A DNA stretch of 31,076 nucleotides from Conidiobolus incongruus B7586. Its lineage: Eukaryota > Entomophthoromycota > Entomophthoromycetes > Entomophthorales > Conidiobolaceae. This document shows positions 21,780 through 31,076 of this stretch, one piece after another. Each line of letters begins with the position of its first letter. The first letter of the stretch is position 1. The position numbers and the translations under genes are program-made. Location of the stretch: positions 1 to 31,076 of the forward strand of contig JNEM01013701.1 in the NCBI GenBank assembly GCA_000697335.1, written 5' to 3'. The notes below the pieces were generated by a model that saw only the letters and a list, made by a program, of their open reading frames with translations, was not told the DNA's origin and did not search any database.

Positions 21780-22980
21780 TGATTTTACAACTTTATTATA
21801 TATATCAGTTAAATAATAAAATAAAACATTAATATAACTGATTTTATGTTAAAAAATTTAATTATTATAATTACATTTTAAAGTTAGAGCTAGGGTTGAT
21901 ACAAAATCTATCTGAATACTCTTTTACTTAGCTTAATATTTATAATTTGAAGAACTAGAAGCTTTTGTTAGATTTTTCATTATACTTTGTTAGGGATGGA
22001 TATATAAATATTATATTAATAATTTCAGAAGTGTTAATGTTTTAATCTAAACACTCAAAGTAATAAACAATTACTAATATTATTCTAACTATAATTGTAT
22101 CTAACAAATGATAATTAATAGAAGTATAAAATTAAGCCATTCGTTAATTTTCAAATAAAAATCAAATTTTAAAATAATATTAATTAATTTAAAACATTGG
22201 TGGTATCAAGAGAAATTTATCAGAATTCTTCTTGTACAAATATGTAAATAACTTATAATAGTTAATTTTAATCTCAGAATTTTTGGTTTAATTAATTACA
22301 AATAAGATTTTTATGATTTATTCTTAATGCATATTTACCAAGAGTGAAAAAATTTAAATTGTATTTAAGAATTGAAAAGCATTTTTAAGGGTAATACTAT
22401 TGATTTATATGTTTTATTTCATTAATACAATTATTATTTTGTTTGCATATATTTCAATATTTCAATAATTAGAATAATATATATTTTAAAAATTTTAAAT
22501 TTAAAAATTAGAAAATAAATTTTTCAAAAATTTTTTCATAATTTTTAATTAATCTAATATTAATAGAAAAAAAAATTTATTTTAAACAATAACATAATTA
22601 TTGGTCCTTGATTAAAATTTATTTTGATTTTAGCGGATAATTTGGTTTCAGTATTTTTATATGAATCTTGTGATATTCGTATTATAACCATTAATTATAT
22701 CTATGGTATTACATTTTAATAATTCCAATAATTGCAATAATTATTATATTATTATTAACTTGATTTAAACTATAATACTAAATACTTATACATAAATCTG
22801 TTACAATTAAAACTAAGGACATTAATAATTATTAATAATAAATTTTATTATAAATAATTTATTATTATTTTTATTCATTAACCAAAATAAAATAAAATAT
22901 CTAGTTAATACCGAAGTATTGAACTATTTTGGAATTAATTAATGAATAATTTTATAAAAATTTATTTTTTTGGTAAATAA
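21780..22980. other. spacer between GPCR copies 1 and 2
   Basis: AT-rich DNA with no coding-like patch. The end nearest copy 2 carries that copy's promoter. Nothing recognisable as a mobile element that might have driven the duplication was seen. Confidence 0.6.
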
Positions 22981-22982
22981 TA

Positions 22983-22992
22983 TATATAAAGG
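22983..22992 (+). promoter_or_regulatory. TATA box of GPCR copy 2
   Basis: TATATAAAGG followed by ATTAAAAATGTTATT, 64-73 bp before the remnant ATG at 23056. It aligns with the promoter of copy 1 and survives although the gene is dead. Confidence 0.5.
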
Positions 22993-23055
22993 ATTAAAAA
23001 TGTTATTCAATTGTAATTATTTAGTAAATTTAATTCATAGTTCAAATTTATTTGA

Positions 23056-23944
23056 ATGAACAACTCTCATGGAAATGAAAAAGCTTTGACACCTTTATAT
23101 ACAAATCTGATTCATATAATCAATTTATTTGCTGAATAGCTAAGAATACCAATCGCGACCTTGTTATTATTATTTTCAAAGGGTATTTTAATACAAAGTT
23201 CAACAAAATTCTTTCAATTAATTTTAATTATGATAACTGTTGATCTAATAGTATGCTTCTTTATATTCCAGGATCTATTGCGGACCTTGTTCAACAGGAT
23301 TCTCTTTCAAGATGTCTTATATTTTGCAAACTATCATTTTTTATCCATTTGAGTTTTGGTAAATGTGAATTTCGAGTGGTATTATTCAATTATTTTGAGC
23401 TATAATTTCTCTCATAAGGTGTGGTATTTAGCTTTGTTATTCTGCTTTTATTTAAATGTAATTGGATTTTACACTTTCATCACGAATATACTCGAGATTG
23501 CTCTATTAGCATCATGTCTCCTACTCACTCAAAAGGACAAAGTACCTTACTATCAATTTGTGTCATCACTGGATATTTATAGCCATAATTATATTTCCAT
23601 ATATTTCTATAATCATTGTGACAGATTGTTTACCACACAGCATAATTAACAGTTACCAAAATAACAGGAAGCTTTGTAATCGACACATTAATCAGGTTCT
23701 ATTAAATAATCTTTACAATTTTAATACTATGTTTACTATATAATTCCTAAGGAGTGTTTTTGGAGACGTGTTCAATTTTTGAAAAGGTTGATAGGAATAC
23801 AGGTGAGCATTTTATATCTGCTGTAATAGAAGGATTTAATCACTGGTCAATTCCTTATTATTGTTGGCGATGAGTCAAGATGTAACAAGGATTTTCCAAA
23901 TGATTCAAGCGATTATTATAGTATTTCCTTGTTATTTTGTTTAA
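23056..23944 (+). pseudogene. GPCR copy 2, heavily broken receptor
   Basis: It starts MNNSHGNEKALTPLYTNLIH and follows the intact paralogue. TM1 ends in a TAG before RIPIATLLLLFSKG; TM2 is kept (LILIMITVDLIVCFFIF). The frame then changes near 23270, where another frame gives GSIADLVQQDSLSRCLIFCK in place of GSIIVLIERDFLWKYPIFC. Later pieces match TM4-TM5 in several frames (LLSICV; KVWYLALLF), then VDRNTGEHFISAVIEGFNHW and AMSQDVTRIFQM near the C terminus, running to a TAA close to 23944. The Pro of the TM7 NPxxN motif is His here. There are more breaks than in copy 1, so this is the oldest wreck of the three. No function is expected. Confidence 0.8.
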
Positions 23945-26900
23945 TTATTCAATAAATTAACGAACCAGTATAATATTCGATTACAATAAAATTGGCGAAT
24001 GGAATTGAAGCTAAACTTTGGTGACGACTGTTTCCCTGACTAATTATCGTCAATTACTCTTTTAGCTGGTTTTGGACTTATAGTATTCAAAAAAAATACA
24101 GTATAAACTAATCATTTGGTTCGAAAATTGTATCAAATAAATTTCGAATTATAACATCTAATTACTGCTATTTTTAATTTTTTTTATTTTATATATTTTC
24201 CTATATATTTATTAAATTGGTTCTTTTCCATATTAAATATATCAGTATTATCAAAGAATAAAATTATTGATATCAGTTAGTTGATAACTATCTATTTACA
24301 TATTGTATAATAATTATTGCAGATTAACCCCTAAATCTAACACTGGTTTGAAACTTTATAACAAGTGAAAAATAAGCCACAAAATACTTGTTTATAAAAT
24401 CTAACCTTAATAATTTAATAATATATTCGATCAATATATAATTTCATATATTTATAGTTTATTTTTCGTTTTTTATTCAATAATGATCTTATATACATTT
24501 TTATTATATATTCTATTTTATTTATTTAAAAATTTTTCAAAATTTTAACTATCAGTTTCATTTTTATCATATTACATAATATATTTCAAACTGTACTTCG
24601 TATTTTAGTTAAAATTTTCCAATTTAAAAATGATATATCGTTGAGGATATAGGTGCTTATAATATACATGAAAACAAACTACAAATTTTGATTTAAAATT
24701 ATTTTAAATTCATATTTTGAATAATTTTAAAAAATTTTAATTATAATTTATAATTAATAATATTAGAATGATAATTGAATTAATTTTAAAATAAGACAAA
24801 AAATTAATAATGTTTATTAAACATTTATACAAATTGAAAATCTAAAAATATGATTTTAATTATAGCAATAATTCACATAATAAATAAATATATGTTATTA
24901 AATCAATGTTAAAAGATAACCTATATTTAATATCCATATATTCATATTATAACATGGATTTTATAAATGATAGTAGACATAATCAAAACTAACATAAAAG
25001 CTTTCTATATTTGGGAAAATTTTTCTAGAATTATGATAATATGAAAATTATTAAAATAAGAATTTTAAAATCATGATTTTGAATTTCAAAATAATTTCTG
25101 CACTAATAGTGTAACTATTTAACCAAATTTGTAAATATTATAAAATTAATAAAATTTTTTGAAATTTTAAAATTAATAATGCATAATTATTTAAACATTA
25201 TACTTTAAAAGGTATAAAAATTATTGTGACATCAACAGGAATAATAAATTTTTAAATAGAAAATTGTTTATTTTGAATTCCAATTATAAATTAGGCTCAC
25301 AAATATAATATATTAAATAATTATTAAAATTCCATTTTACCAAAATAAAGTGTATTTAGTCAATCAAAATCTTTATTAATTTAATAAAATGATGAATTGA
25401 AGTGCTTATTGGCTAATTATTTTTTATCATTATTACACTATTAATTATATTTTATAATGTTTCAAAATAATGAAGGATATTTAGATATTATTTTTAAATT
25501 AATCAATGATATACACAAATCACTTTAAATAAAATTTTTATTGTATTTCATATCTATTCTAAATTTAGTAATAAAATAATATTATTAATGCTTCTGAAAA
25601 GCAATAGTTTATTTACCAATATGTATCAATTTACCAATTTTCAAGTATATTTCAAACTAATATTCGATGATATCACAGTGATTTAGAATTGAGCAATTAT
25701 AAAATAATAAAATTGTTAGTTTTACTATATTCGAAGATTTAGGAATATAGTATATCTTATATTTGCTTTTTTTGTTAAACAAATGTATTTTAATTCTAAT
25801 TTCTGAATTGATATTAAAATTTTCAAATTCTTAGTTTTAATTTTAGTGATCAGGGATAACCGAAATGCATAATTAGGAAATGTAGCAAAATAAACTATCG
25901 GGTGTGAAAATCATTGCTGCATGAAATGGTTTTTATTAAATATAATTTTAATCATGAATATTTTGTAATGTGAACAAATATTAATATCTAATGCACATAT
26001 TTATTTTATTTTCTATAAAAAAATAAAAACAAAATTGAAATAAACAATATTATCGATTAATATACTCCATAGTACTTAATATTATCTTTTAACAAAAAAA
26101 TATATGATATAGAATGTGCATATATTTTATTTAAAATATTTCATTATAATACTTGAAATATTAATATTATAAAATACTTATAATTGAGATAATTGAACAT
26201 TTCTATTGAATTAATTACAAAATCGAGTTTCTTTTTGCAAATTCAATTCCATAAAATCATGATAAATTATAATGTGAAAATATTGACTGTTATCTATATC
26301 ATTATTTTCTAAATGCTATTATAATATTATTGCATAATTTACCTTAATTTCGATTTATATAATATATCTATTCTTTCAAAATGAATTGTAAATATATGTT
26401 ATGTAATTCAGTTTTCTAATAATATATTGCTTAACATATAAATGATAAATATTTGAATAACAATATTTAATGTATAATTGATTCACCAATATATTTTAGA
26501 TTTTTATGATAAAATATCCTCATTGTATTTATCTGGTGTTTTCAATGTATTGGAATATAGGTTAGTAACTGTTAAATAAGATTTCGATAGAAGAATATCA
26601 ATACTATTATCGACTACATTGAAAACAGCAATAATATAATTCTTTTTAAAAGAAAAATAATATGGATCACTAATTTGAATATATATTTTACAGGTTCAAC
26701 ATATCAAATTAGCATCAATATAATATATATTAAGATATTTATAACATTTAATGCAATTTATTATTTTTAATATTAATTAATAAAATGAATATAATAGAAA
26801 AAAATTACAATATATCAATTTTAAATTAAGAATAAGAGTTTAAATATAATTAATGTATTTCAAATTTTTATTGCCTTTTCAATTATACATATATAGAAAA

Positions 26901-27125
26901 AAAACATTGTTGTAATTCAAAAATACAACATTTCCATTGTTAAGAATCAATTTTAATAATTATTTAATAAAATTTGAATTTCAATGGATTCAATTAATAT
27001 TTTTCAAACATATTAATAAATTTGATATTTGTATAATATATATTTAACTAATTCCAGATCATGGGTGTAACCTATTATGCATCAGTAATCCAACACTCCC
27101 GTTATTTAATACAAATACAAAATAA
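23945..27125. other. intergenic DNA before the intact GPCR
   Basis: Three kilobases of AT-rich DNA with no supportable gene on either strand. Apart from a strong inverted repeat at 26537-26627 (listed separately) nothing stands out. It could once have held another receptor copy, but no residual similarity was seen. Confidence 0.6.
26537..26627. repeat. 13-bp inverted repeat forming a 91-bp hairpin
   Basis: TGTTTTCAATGTA (26537-26549) and its exact reverse complement TACATTGAAAACA (26615-26627) flank 65 nt. The outer flanks are also partly complementary (ATTGTATTTAT against ATAATATAAT). The arms are less AT-rich than the surroundings, so chance is less likely than for other hairpins here. It may be a miniature inverted-repeat element remnant or a folded RNA; no clear target-site duplication was seen. 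Confidence 0.5.
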
Positions 27126-27134
27126 TATAAATAG
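27126..27134 (+). promoter_or_regulatory. TATA box of the intact GPCR
   Basis: TATAAATAG lies 84-92 bp upstream of the ATG at 27218. It matches the position of the TATA boxes of the two broken copies, though the bases after it differ more. Confidence 0.5.
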
Positions 27135-27217
27135 GGTATAATTGTAATATATGGTGCAAGTGAATTAAACAATTTAACAGCTTTCAACAAGTTTGATTAA
27201 TATCAAGTATCATTGAA

Positions 27218-28120
27218 ATGGTAAATAGTCAAGAAACAGACGAAAGTTTACAACTTTTTTATACACGAATCATTTGTATTATTAATATAACTGTTGGATT
27301 ATTGGGAATGCCAATTGCAATCCTAATATTATTATCTGCTAGGTCATTATTTAAACAAAATTCACAAAGTTGCATTCGATTAATCTTAATAGTGATTACA
27401 GTTGATTTGATAGCATGCTTTATATTTATTATAGGATCAATTATAGTACTTATCGAACGTGATTTTCTTTGGAAATATCCTATTTTCTGTAATTTAAACT
27501 TCTTTTTGTATGGTGGCTCTATATCATTGTCAATTTGGTTTCTCGCTTTAATCAGTTTAGAAAGATTTTTCTTTGTTGCCTTGGAATATAGAATTAATAG
27601 TATGATCTGGTATATAGTTATTGTTATTTGTTTTTGTTTTTTCATGGCAATTGGACTATATAGTGTCATTACAGATTCCCTTGTCGTTGTTCCGCTAGCT
27701 TCTTATTGTTTCGTTTCCACTAATCGTACTGAAGGACAAGCTATATTATTATCGATTTGCGTCACGAATTGGATATCTATTGCAACTGTTTTATTTTCCT
27801 ATATTTCAATAGCTATAGCAACTATTCGCATCAAATACAATACCAGTATCTACTATCAAAATTACAAGAATTTTTTTAACAGGCATATGAACCAAGCTAT
27901 ATTTAAAATACTTACAATTTTAATATTTTATTTATTAACTAATACTTACGAAATTTATTTGGAATTGTATACATTAATTACAAAGATTGATCGAACGCCA
28001 AAAGAAGATTTGATATCTGCCGCGATGCAGAATTTTAACCCACTGGTCAATGCCCTATTGCTACTTGTTATTAATCAAGAAATTGGGAATGAATTCTACA
28101 AATTTTTTAAGTTATTCTAG
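27218..28120 (+). CDS. rhodopsin-like (class A-type) 7TM G-protein-coupled receptor
   Basis: An intronless 300-residue protein with seven membrane segments: TM1 about 18-41, TM2 53-78, TM3 91-118, TM4 129-152, TM5 174-205, TM6 228-253, TM7 265-287, then a short helix 8 (EIGNEFYKFF). Class A marks: D63 in TM2 (ITVDLIAC), C91 at the top of TM3 pairing with C164 in ECL2 (ASYCF), ERF at 115-117 in place of DRY, W131 in TM4, Y195 in TM5, and NPLVN at 274-278 in place of NPxxY. Departures: no GN in TM1, no TM5 proline, and TM6 lacks the CWxP motif (ILIFYLLTNTYE). The N terminus is short, with no signal peptide. There is no retinal-site lysine in TM7, so it is a receptor rather than an opsin; the ligand is unknown. 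It is the only unbroken member of a three-copy same-strand array and has its own TATA box. Codons are strongly AT-biased. Confidence 0.85.
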   Translation: MVNSQETDESLQLFYTRIICIINITVGLLGMPIAILILLSARSLFKQNSQSCIRLILIVITVDLIACFIFIIGSIIVLIERDFLWKYPIFCNLNFFLYGGSISLSIWFLALISLERFFFVALEYRINSMIWYIVIVICFCFFMAIGLYSVITDSLVVVPLASYCFVSTNRTEGQAILLSICVTNWISIATVLFSYISIAIATIRIKYNTSIYYQNYKNFFNRHMNQAIFKILTILIFYLLTNTYEIYLELYTLITKIDRTPKEDLISAAMQNFNPLVNALLLLVINQEIGNEFYKFFKLF

Positions 28121-28900
28121 GTTTAATCGGATTCTATATTATATGTTTAAATTATTAAGTAAATTATACAATGATTTTTTAAATCCTATAATTCATTTAA
28201 ATGTTAAACTATCTTTCGTGTTACATCAATATATAATAATTCATTTATTTTATCATATTTCAAAATAATTTGATTATGTTATTTACTAAAAAAATATATG
28301 GGCACCTTAATAATGAAAGGGGACACTATTATGTTTATTTATTGTTTAGAGAATTTTTAAAAAATGTGTTGAATTAACATGCAGAATTTAAAAGGAAATA
28401 TTTCAATTTGGTTGAAAAATGCAAATTAAAATATTTTTTGCAACAAATTTAATTCTAGTTTTAGCTATTTAAATAGAAGTTTAATTGTGAGAACTTATTG
28501 TGTATTAAATCGAATTTAATATTGAGAAAATTAATATTTTGATTGAAACTTTTCATTTAGAGGAAAATGAGAAAACAATAAGTATAGATACTGGAATCAC
28601 TTTCATTAATATACTAATTTGTTTCTTTGTCAAATCCTGTTGTTTATATAATATATATTAGGCGTATATTCCTTTTTTCGGAATATATAATCATGATTTT
28701 TAAATAATAAATTAATTATACTGTGTTTATAGAATATTGTACTTCTGAATTTATCTTAACGTTCATTGGTTGAAGTAATGCTAAACACCAAATAAATGTA
28801 TGTATTATCAATATATTTACCAGATGTATGTATGAATGCTATATTATGAAAATAAAATATTATCATCTCATTCATCTTACAAGAGCTTAAACATTAAATA
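28121..28900. other. 3' flank of the GPCR
   Basis: AT-rich DNA. The 72-codon frame over 28050-28268 overlaps the end of the receptor in another frame and is AT-driven, so it is not called as a gene. Nothing else was seen up to the F-box relic. Confidence 0.6.
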
Positions 28901-28904
28901 TTAT

Positions 28905-30040
28905 ATGAACAACAATACAAAGCACTGATCCTGACAATTCGATTATTTTGTCTGCATTTCCAATTTTATCAACATTAGCTGAATATTTAATACAAGATGA
29001 AATCATTGAACTTGGTCAAATATCAAAATTTTACAGATATAAATTCGAACAAATAATATTTCGAAAAATTCAGCTATTTTAAAATTAAAAGTTTGAGTTA
29101 CAGTTTGAATTAAAAATTCAGGATTGCAGATAATACAAGGAATTTATCACAACAATGGGTAATTGAATCAACTTAGAATTGTCGAGTAAATCTCTCTTAG
29201 TTAAAGAGGTAGTAATTAACCACTAAGTTGATAGCGAATTCGCCAATGCATTTTTAATACCTTTCGACATATGACATCTCTCAGGGTTCAGCTCAGATTT
29301 ATTATCCATGGTCCTTTATCATATTTTGAAACATCTGAAATTTCTAGAGCAATTGGATTTGAAGGATTATATAGATCGTTATAAGACTACTGTGGAAACT
29401 TACAATTACTAATTTCCCAGGTCAATACAATCTATTTTTATTCAAAATATTTCAACTAGAATTATAACGAAGTTTAGGCCGATTATTTATATTAACCATT
29501 CAGCTAATCTCAACCCACTCAGCTTAACTTTGCATCGTACGGTTGTTGGGAAATATCTATTAACTCAAGAATCAAGTATTACCTATTTAGATCTGTATAT
29601 CCCACATTTAAATTTAAGTGGAATTTAATGTATTATCCAACAAAATTCCCAAATCCAACTTTTGAAAATACTCATTAACACAGTAACTTTACAACCAATG
29701 ATATTCATTTTAAAAATCCTAAATTTGATTTCTCTGGAGCTTAAAATTCCAGAAGAAGACTTTCAAAGATTATTGATAAATTTAAATTAATTGAAAATAC
29801 CACTTTTGATACTTTTAATATCAGTGTTGATTTTTGTCAAATTCTAATCACTCCATTAATCAATTGTATGCTTAATCTTGACCATTTTCGAATAAAATTT
29901 ATTTATTAATTAAGAGAATTAGAATATACCTACAAGCTGAAGTTTAATGGTGAGTTAAAAATTTTTGAAACATTTGCAATAATTCTCTGTATGATGAAAT
30001 TTTAAGTTCTGTTCACGGTAGTGCTATTTGTCATGACTCT
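28905..30040 (+). pseudogene. decayed F-box/LRR protein gene
   Basis: An ATG at 28905 leads to a stop after seven codons (MNNNTKH). In another frame 28918-29079 encodes an F-box-like segment: SAFPILSTLAEYLIQDEIIE, then LGQISKFYRYKFEQIIFRKI, with the L.I...YL...I..L...SK.. pattern of F-boxes (Skp1-binding part of SCF ubiquitin ligases). Downstream come leucine-rich repeat remnants: HILKHLKFLEQLDLKDY (about 29318-29370); SSITYLDLYIPHLNLSGI (29575-29625); LLKILINTVTLQPMIFILKI, then LNLISLELKIPEEDFQRL (29659-29787); and SVDFCQILITPLINCMLNLD near 29825-29885. Stops and frame changes separate these blocks, at least five in all. An intact relative would be about 350-400 residues, with the LRRs choosing ubiquitination targets. 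Such F-box/LRR proteins form large families in some early-diverging fungi (recalled, not searched). Confidence 0.65.
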
Positions 30041-31076
30041 GTTTTGGATTAACAATCACTCCAGATGTAGCACTTGCTCAAAGCACAGATTGGAATAGTT
30101 TAAAATACAAAATATGCAAATATTAATCAATAATACTAAACTAATATCTCATTTATTATTAATCACTTTTTATCATATTTTTGTTAAACTCTTAATACCT
30201 AAGTAATATTTCTTTATTTATGACTTAAATTTAAAATATCATTAATTAATTGGGTGACTAAATTGAAATCTGCTATTTTGAAAGTATATTGATTTAAATT
30301 ATCAAAAAATATAATCACAATGATTATAGTCCTTATAGTAATTGATATATAGTAAAATTATTTTTTATCAAGTAAATTTTATATTATATAAGTTTTATTT
30401 ATCATAATTGATATTTTAAATGAATATGATAAATATTGATTTGAAATTATATTGATCAAAAAATAAATTAATTATTTATTATATTTTCAAAATAACAATA
30501 TAATTATATCTTATTATATATTTGTAATAATAAATAACTATTATTAAATAATAATTTTTATAAGGACTTGAACTATATTAAAGATTTTTTAATTAATTAT
30601 ATATGTATATATTAGTTTGAATGAAATATTAATTATATTATCCCAAAATCAATTAATCTATAAAATTAAATATAAAATCTCAATTTTCAAAAAATTAATA
30701 GATTTTAAAAATTAAAATAATATTAGTATTTTAAATTTTTATTAATATGCAAAAAAAGCTATAGTTTAATAAATATTTAATATAATATAAAAAATATTAA
30801 ATAAATTAAAATATTATAATAAATATTTATAACTCCAAAATACTTTATATTAAATAATATATAATTATAATATTTGATTTATTAGATAAGGATTATATTA
30901 ATTTTTAATAATTTGATCTTTAACTTGATAATTTCTATATTATAGTTATATAGTAATTTTGGAAAATAAAATATTATACAATAAATTTAATATATTATTA
31001 ATAGATATTTATATTTTCAATATTATATGTCAATTGATATTCAAATAATTTCATTGTTTTTATTAATTTATTAAAT
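30041..31076. other. AT-rich end of window, no gene seen
   Basis: Low-complexity AT DNA with dense stops in all frames. No coding-like patch or RNA-like segment. It resembles the first 1.5 kb and the 16.9-20.8 kb desert. Confidence 0.7.

Noticed and set aside
27259-27669. 136-codon open frame on the minus strand
   Set aside because: It lies entirely opposite the well-supported receptor and has an AT-driven composition; it is a shadow of that gene.
28050-28268. 72-codon plus-strand frame at the end of the receptor
   Set aside because: It overlaps the receptor C terminus in another frame and then runs through AT-rich 3' flank; no motif.

Overview
The window is nuclear DNA of a very AT-rich eukaryote, most likely a fungus. 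Introns are short (about 52-59 nt, a few longer), with GTA-type donors and branch points close to TACTAAC. The two clearest genes are the AMPK/SNF1 beta subunit and the nucleolar WD40 protein Utp15. Diverged class A (rhodopsin-like) GPCRs and F-box/LRR relics in a fungal setting fit an early-diverging fungus such as Conidiobolus (Entomophthoromycotina). That placement comes from gene content and remembered family style, not from a search.

Layout. 1-4000: AT-rich DNA with a decayed multi-membrane-like fragment (1554-1841), a sharply GC-richer island preceded by a TATA box that looks like a structured RNA gene (about 2028-2340), and a decayed LRR-like gene (about 3060-3840). 4052-8519: two intact housekeeping genes in tandem, AMPK beta (4 exons, last exon uncertain) and UTP15 (8 exons, about 497 aa). 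9757-10821, minus strand: an intronless gene for a protein with an EFA6/PSD-like PH domain but no Sec7 domain; it converges on UTP15. 10.8-20.8 kb: a gene desert with one short LRR relic (12437-12565) and one unrecognised coding-like patch (16266-16844). 20.8-28.1 kb: a same-strand array of three paralogous GPCR genes, the first two broken and the third (27218-28120, 300 aa) intact. 28.9-30.0 kb: a decayed F-box/LRR gene.

The window therefore splits in two. The left third holds conserved, GC-richer, partly intron-bearing housekeeping genes (energy sensing, ribosome biogenesis, probable membrane/ARF-related signalling). The right part is an accessory region of AT-rich, intronless sensory-receptor and F-box families going through duplication and loss. 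No operons, CRISPR arrays, tRNAs, rRNAs or recognisable retroelements or DNA transposons were seen.

The items most worth following up are the unidentified RNA-like island at 2003-2340, the receptor array with its conserved TATA-bearing promoters, and the Sec7-less EFA6-type PH protein.
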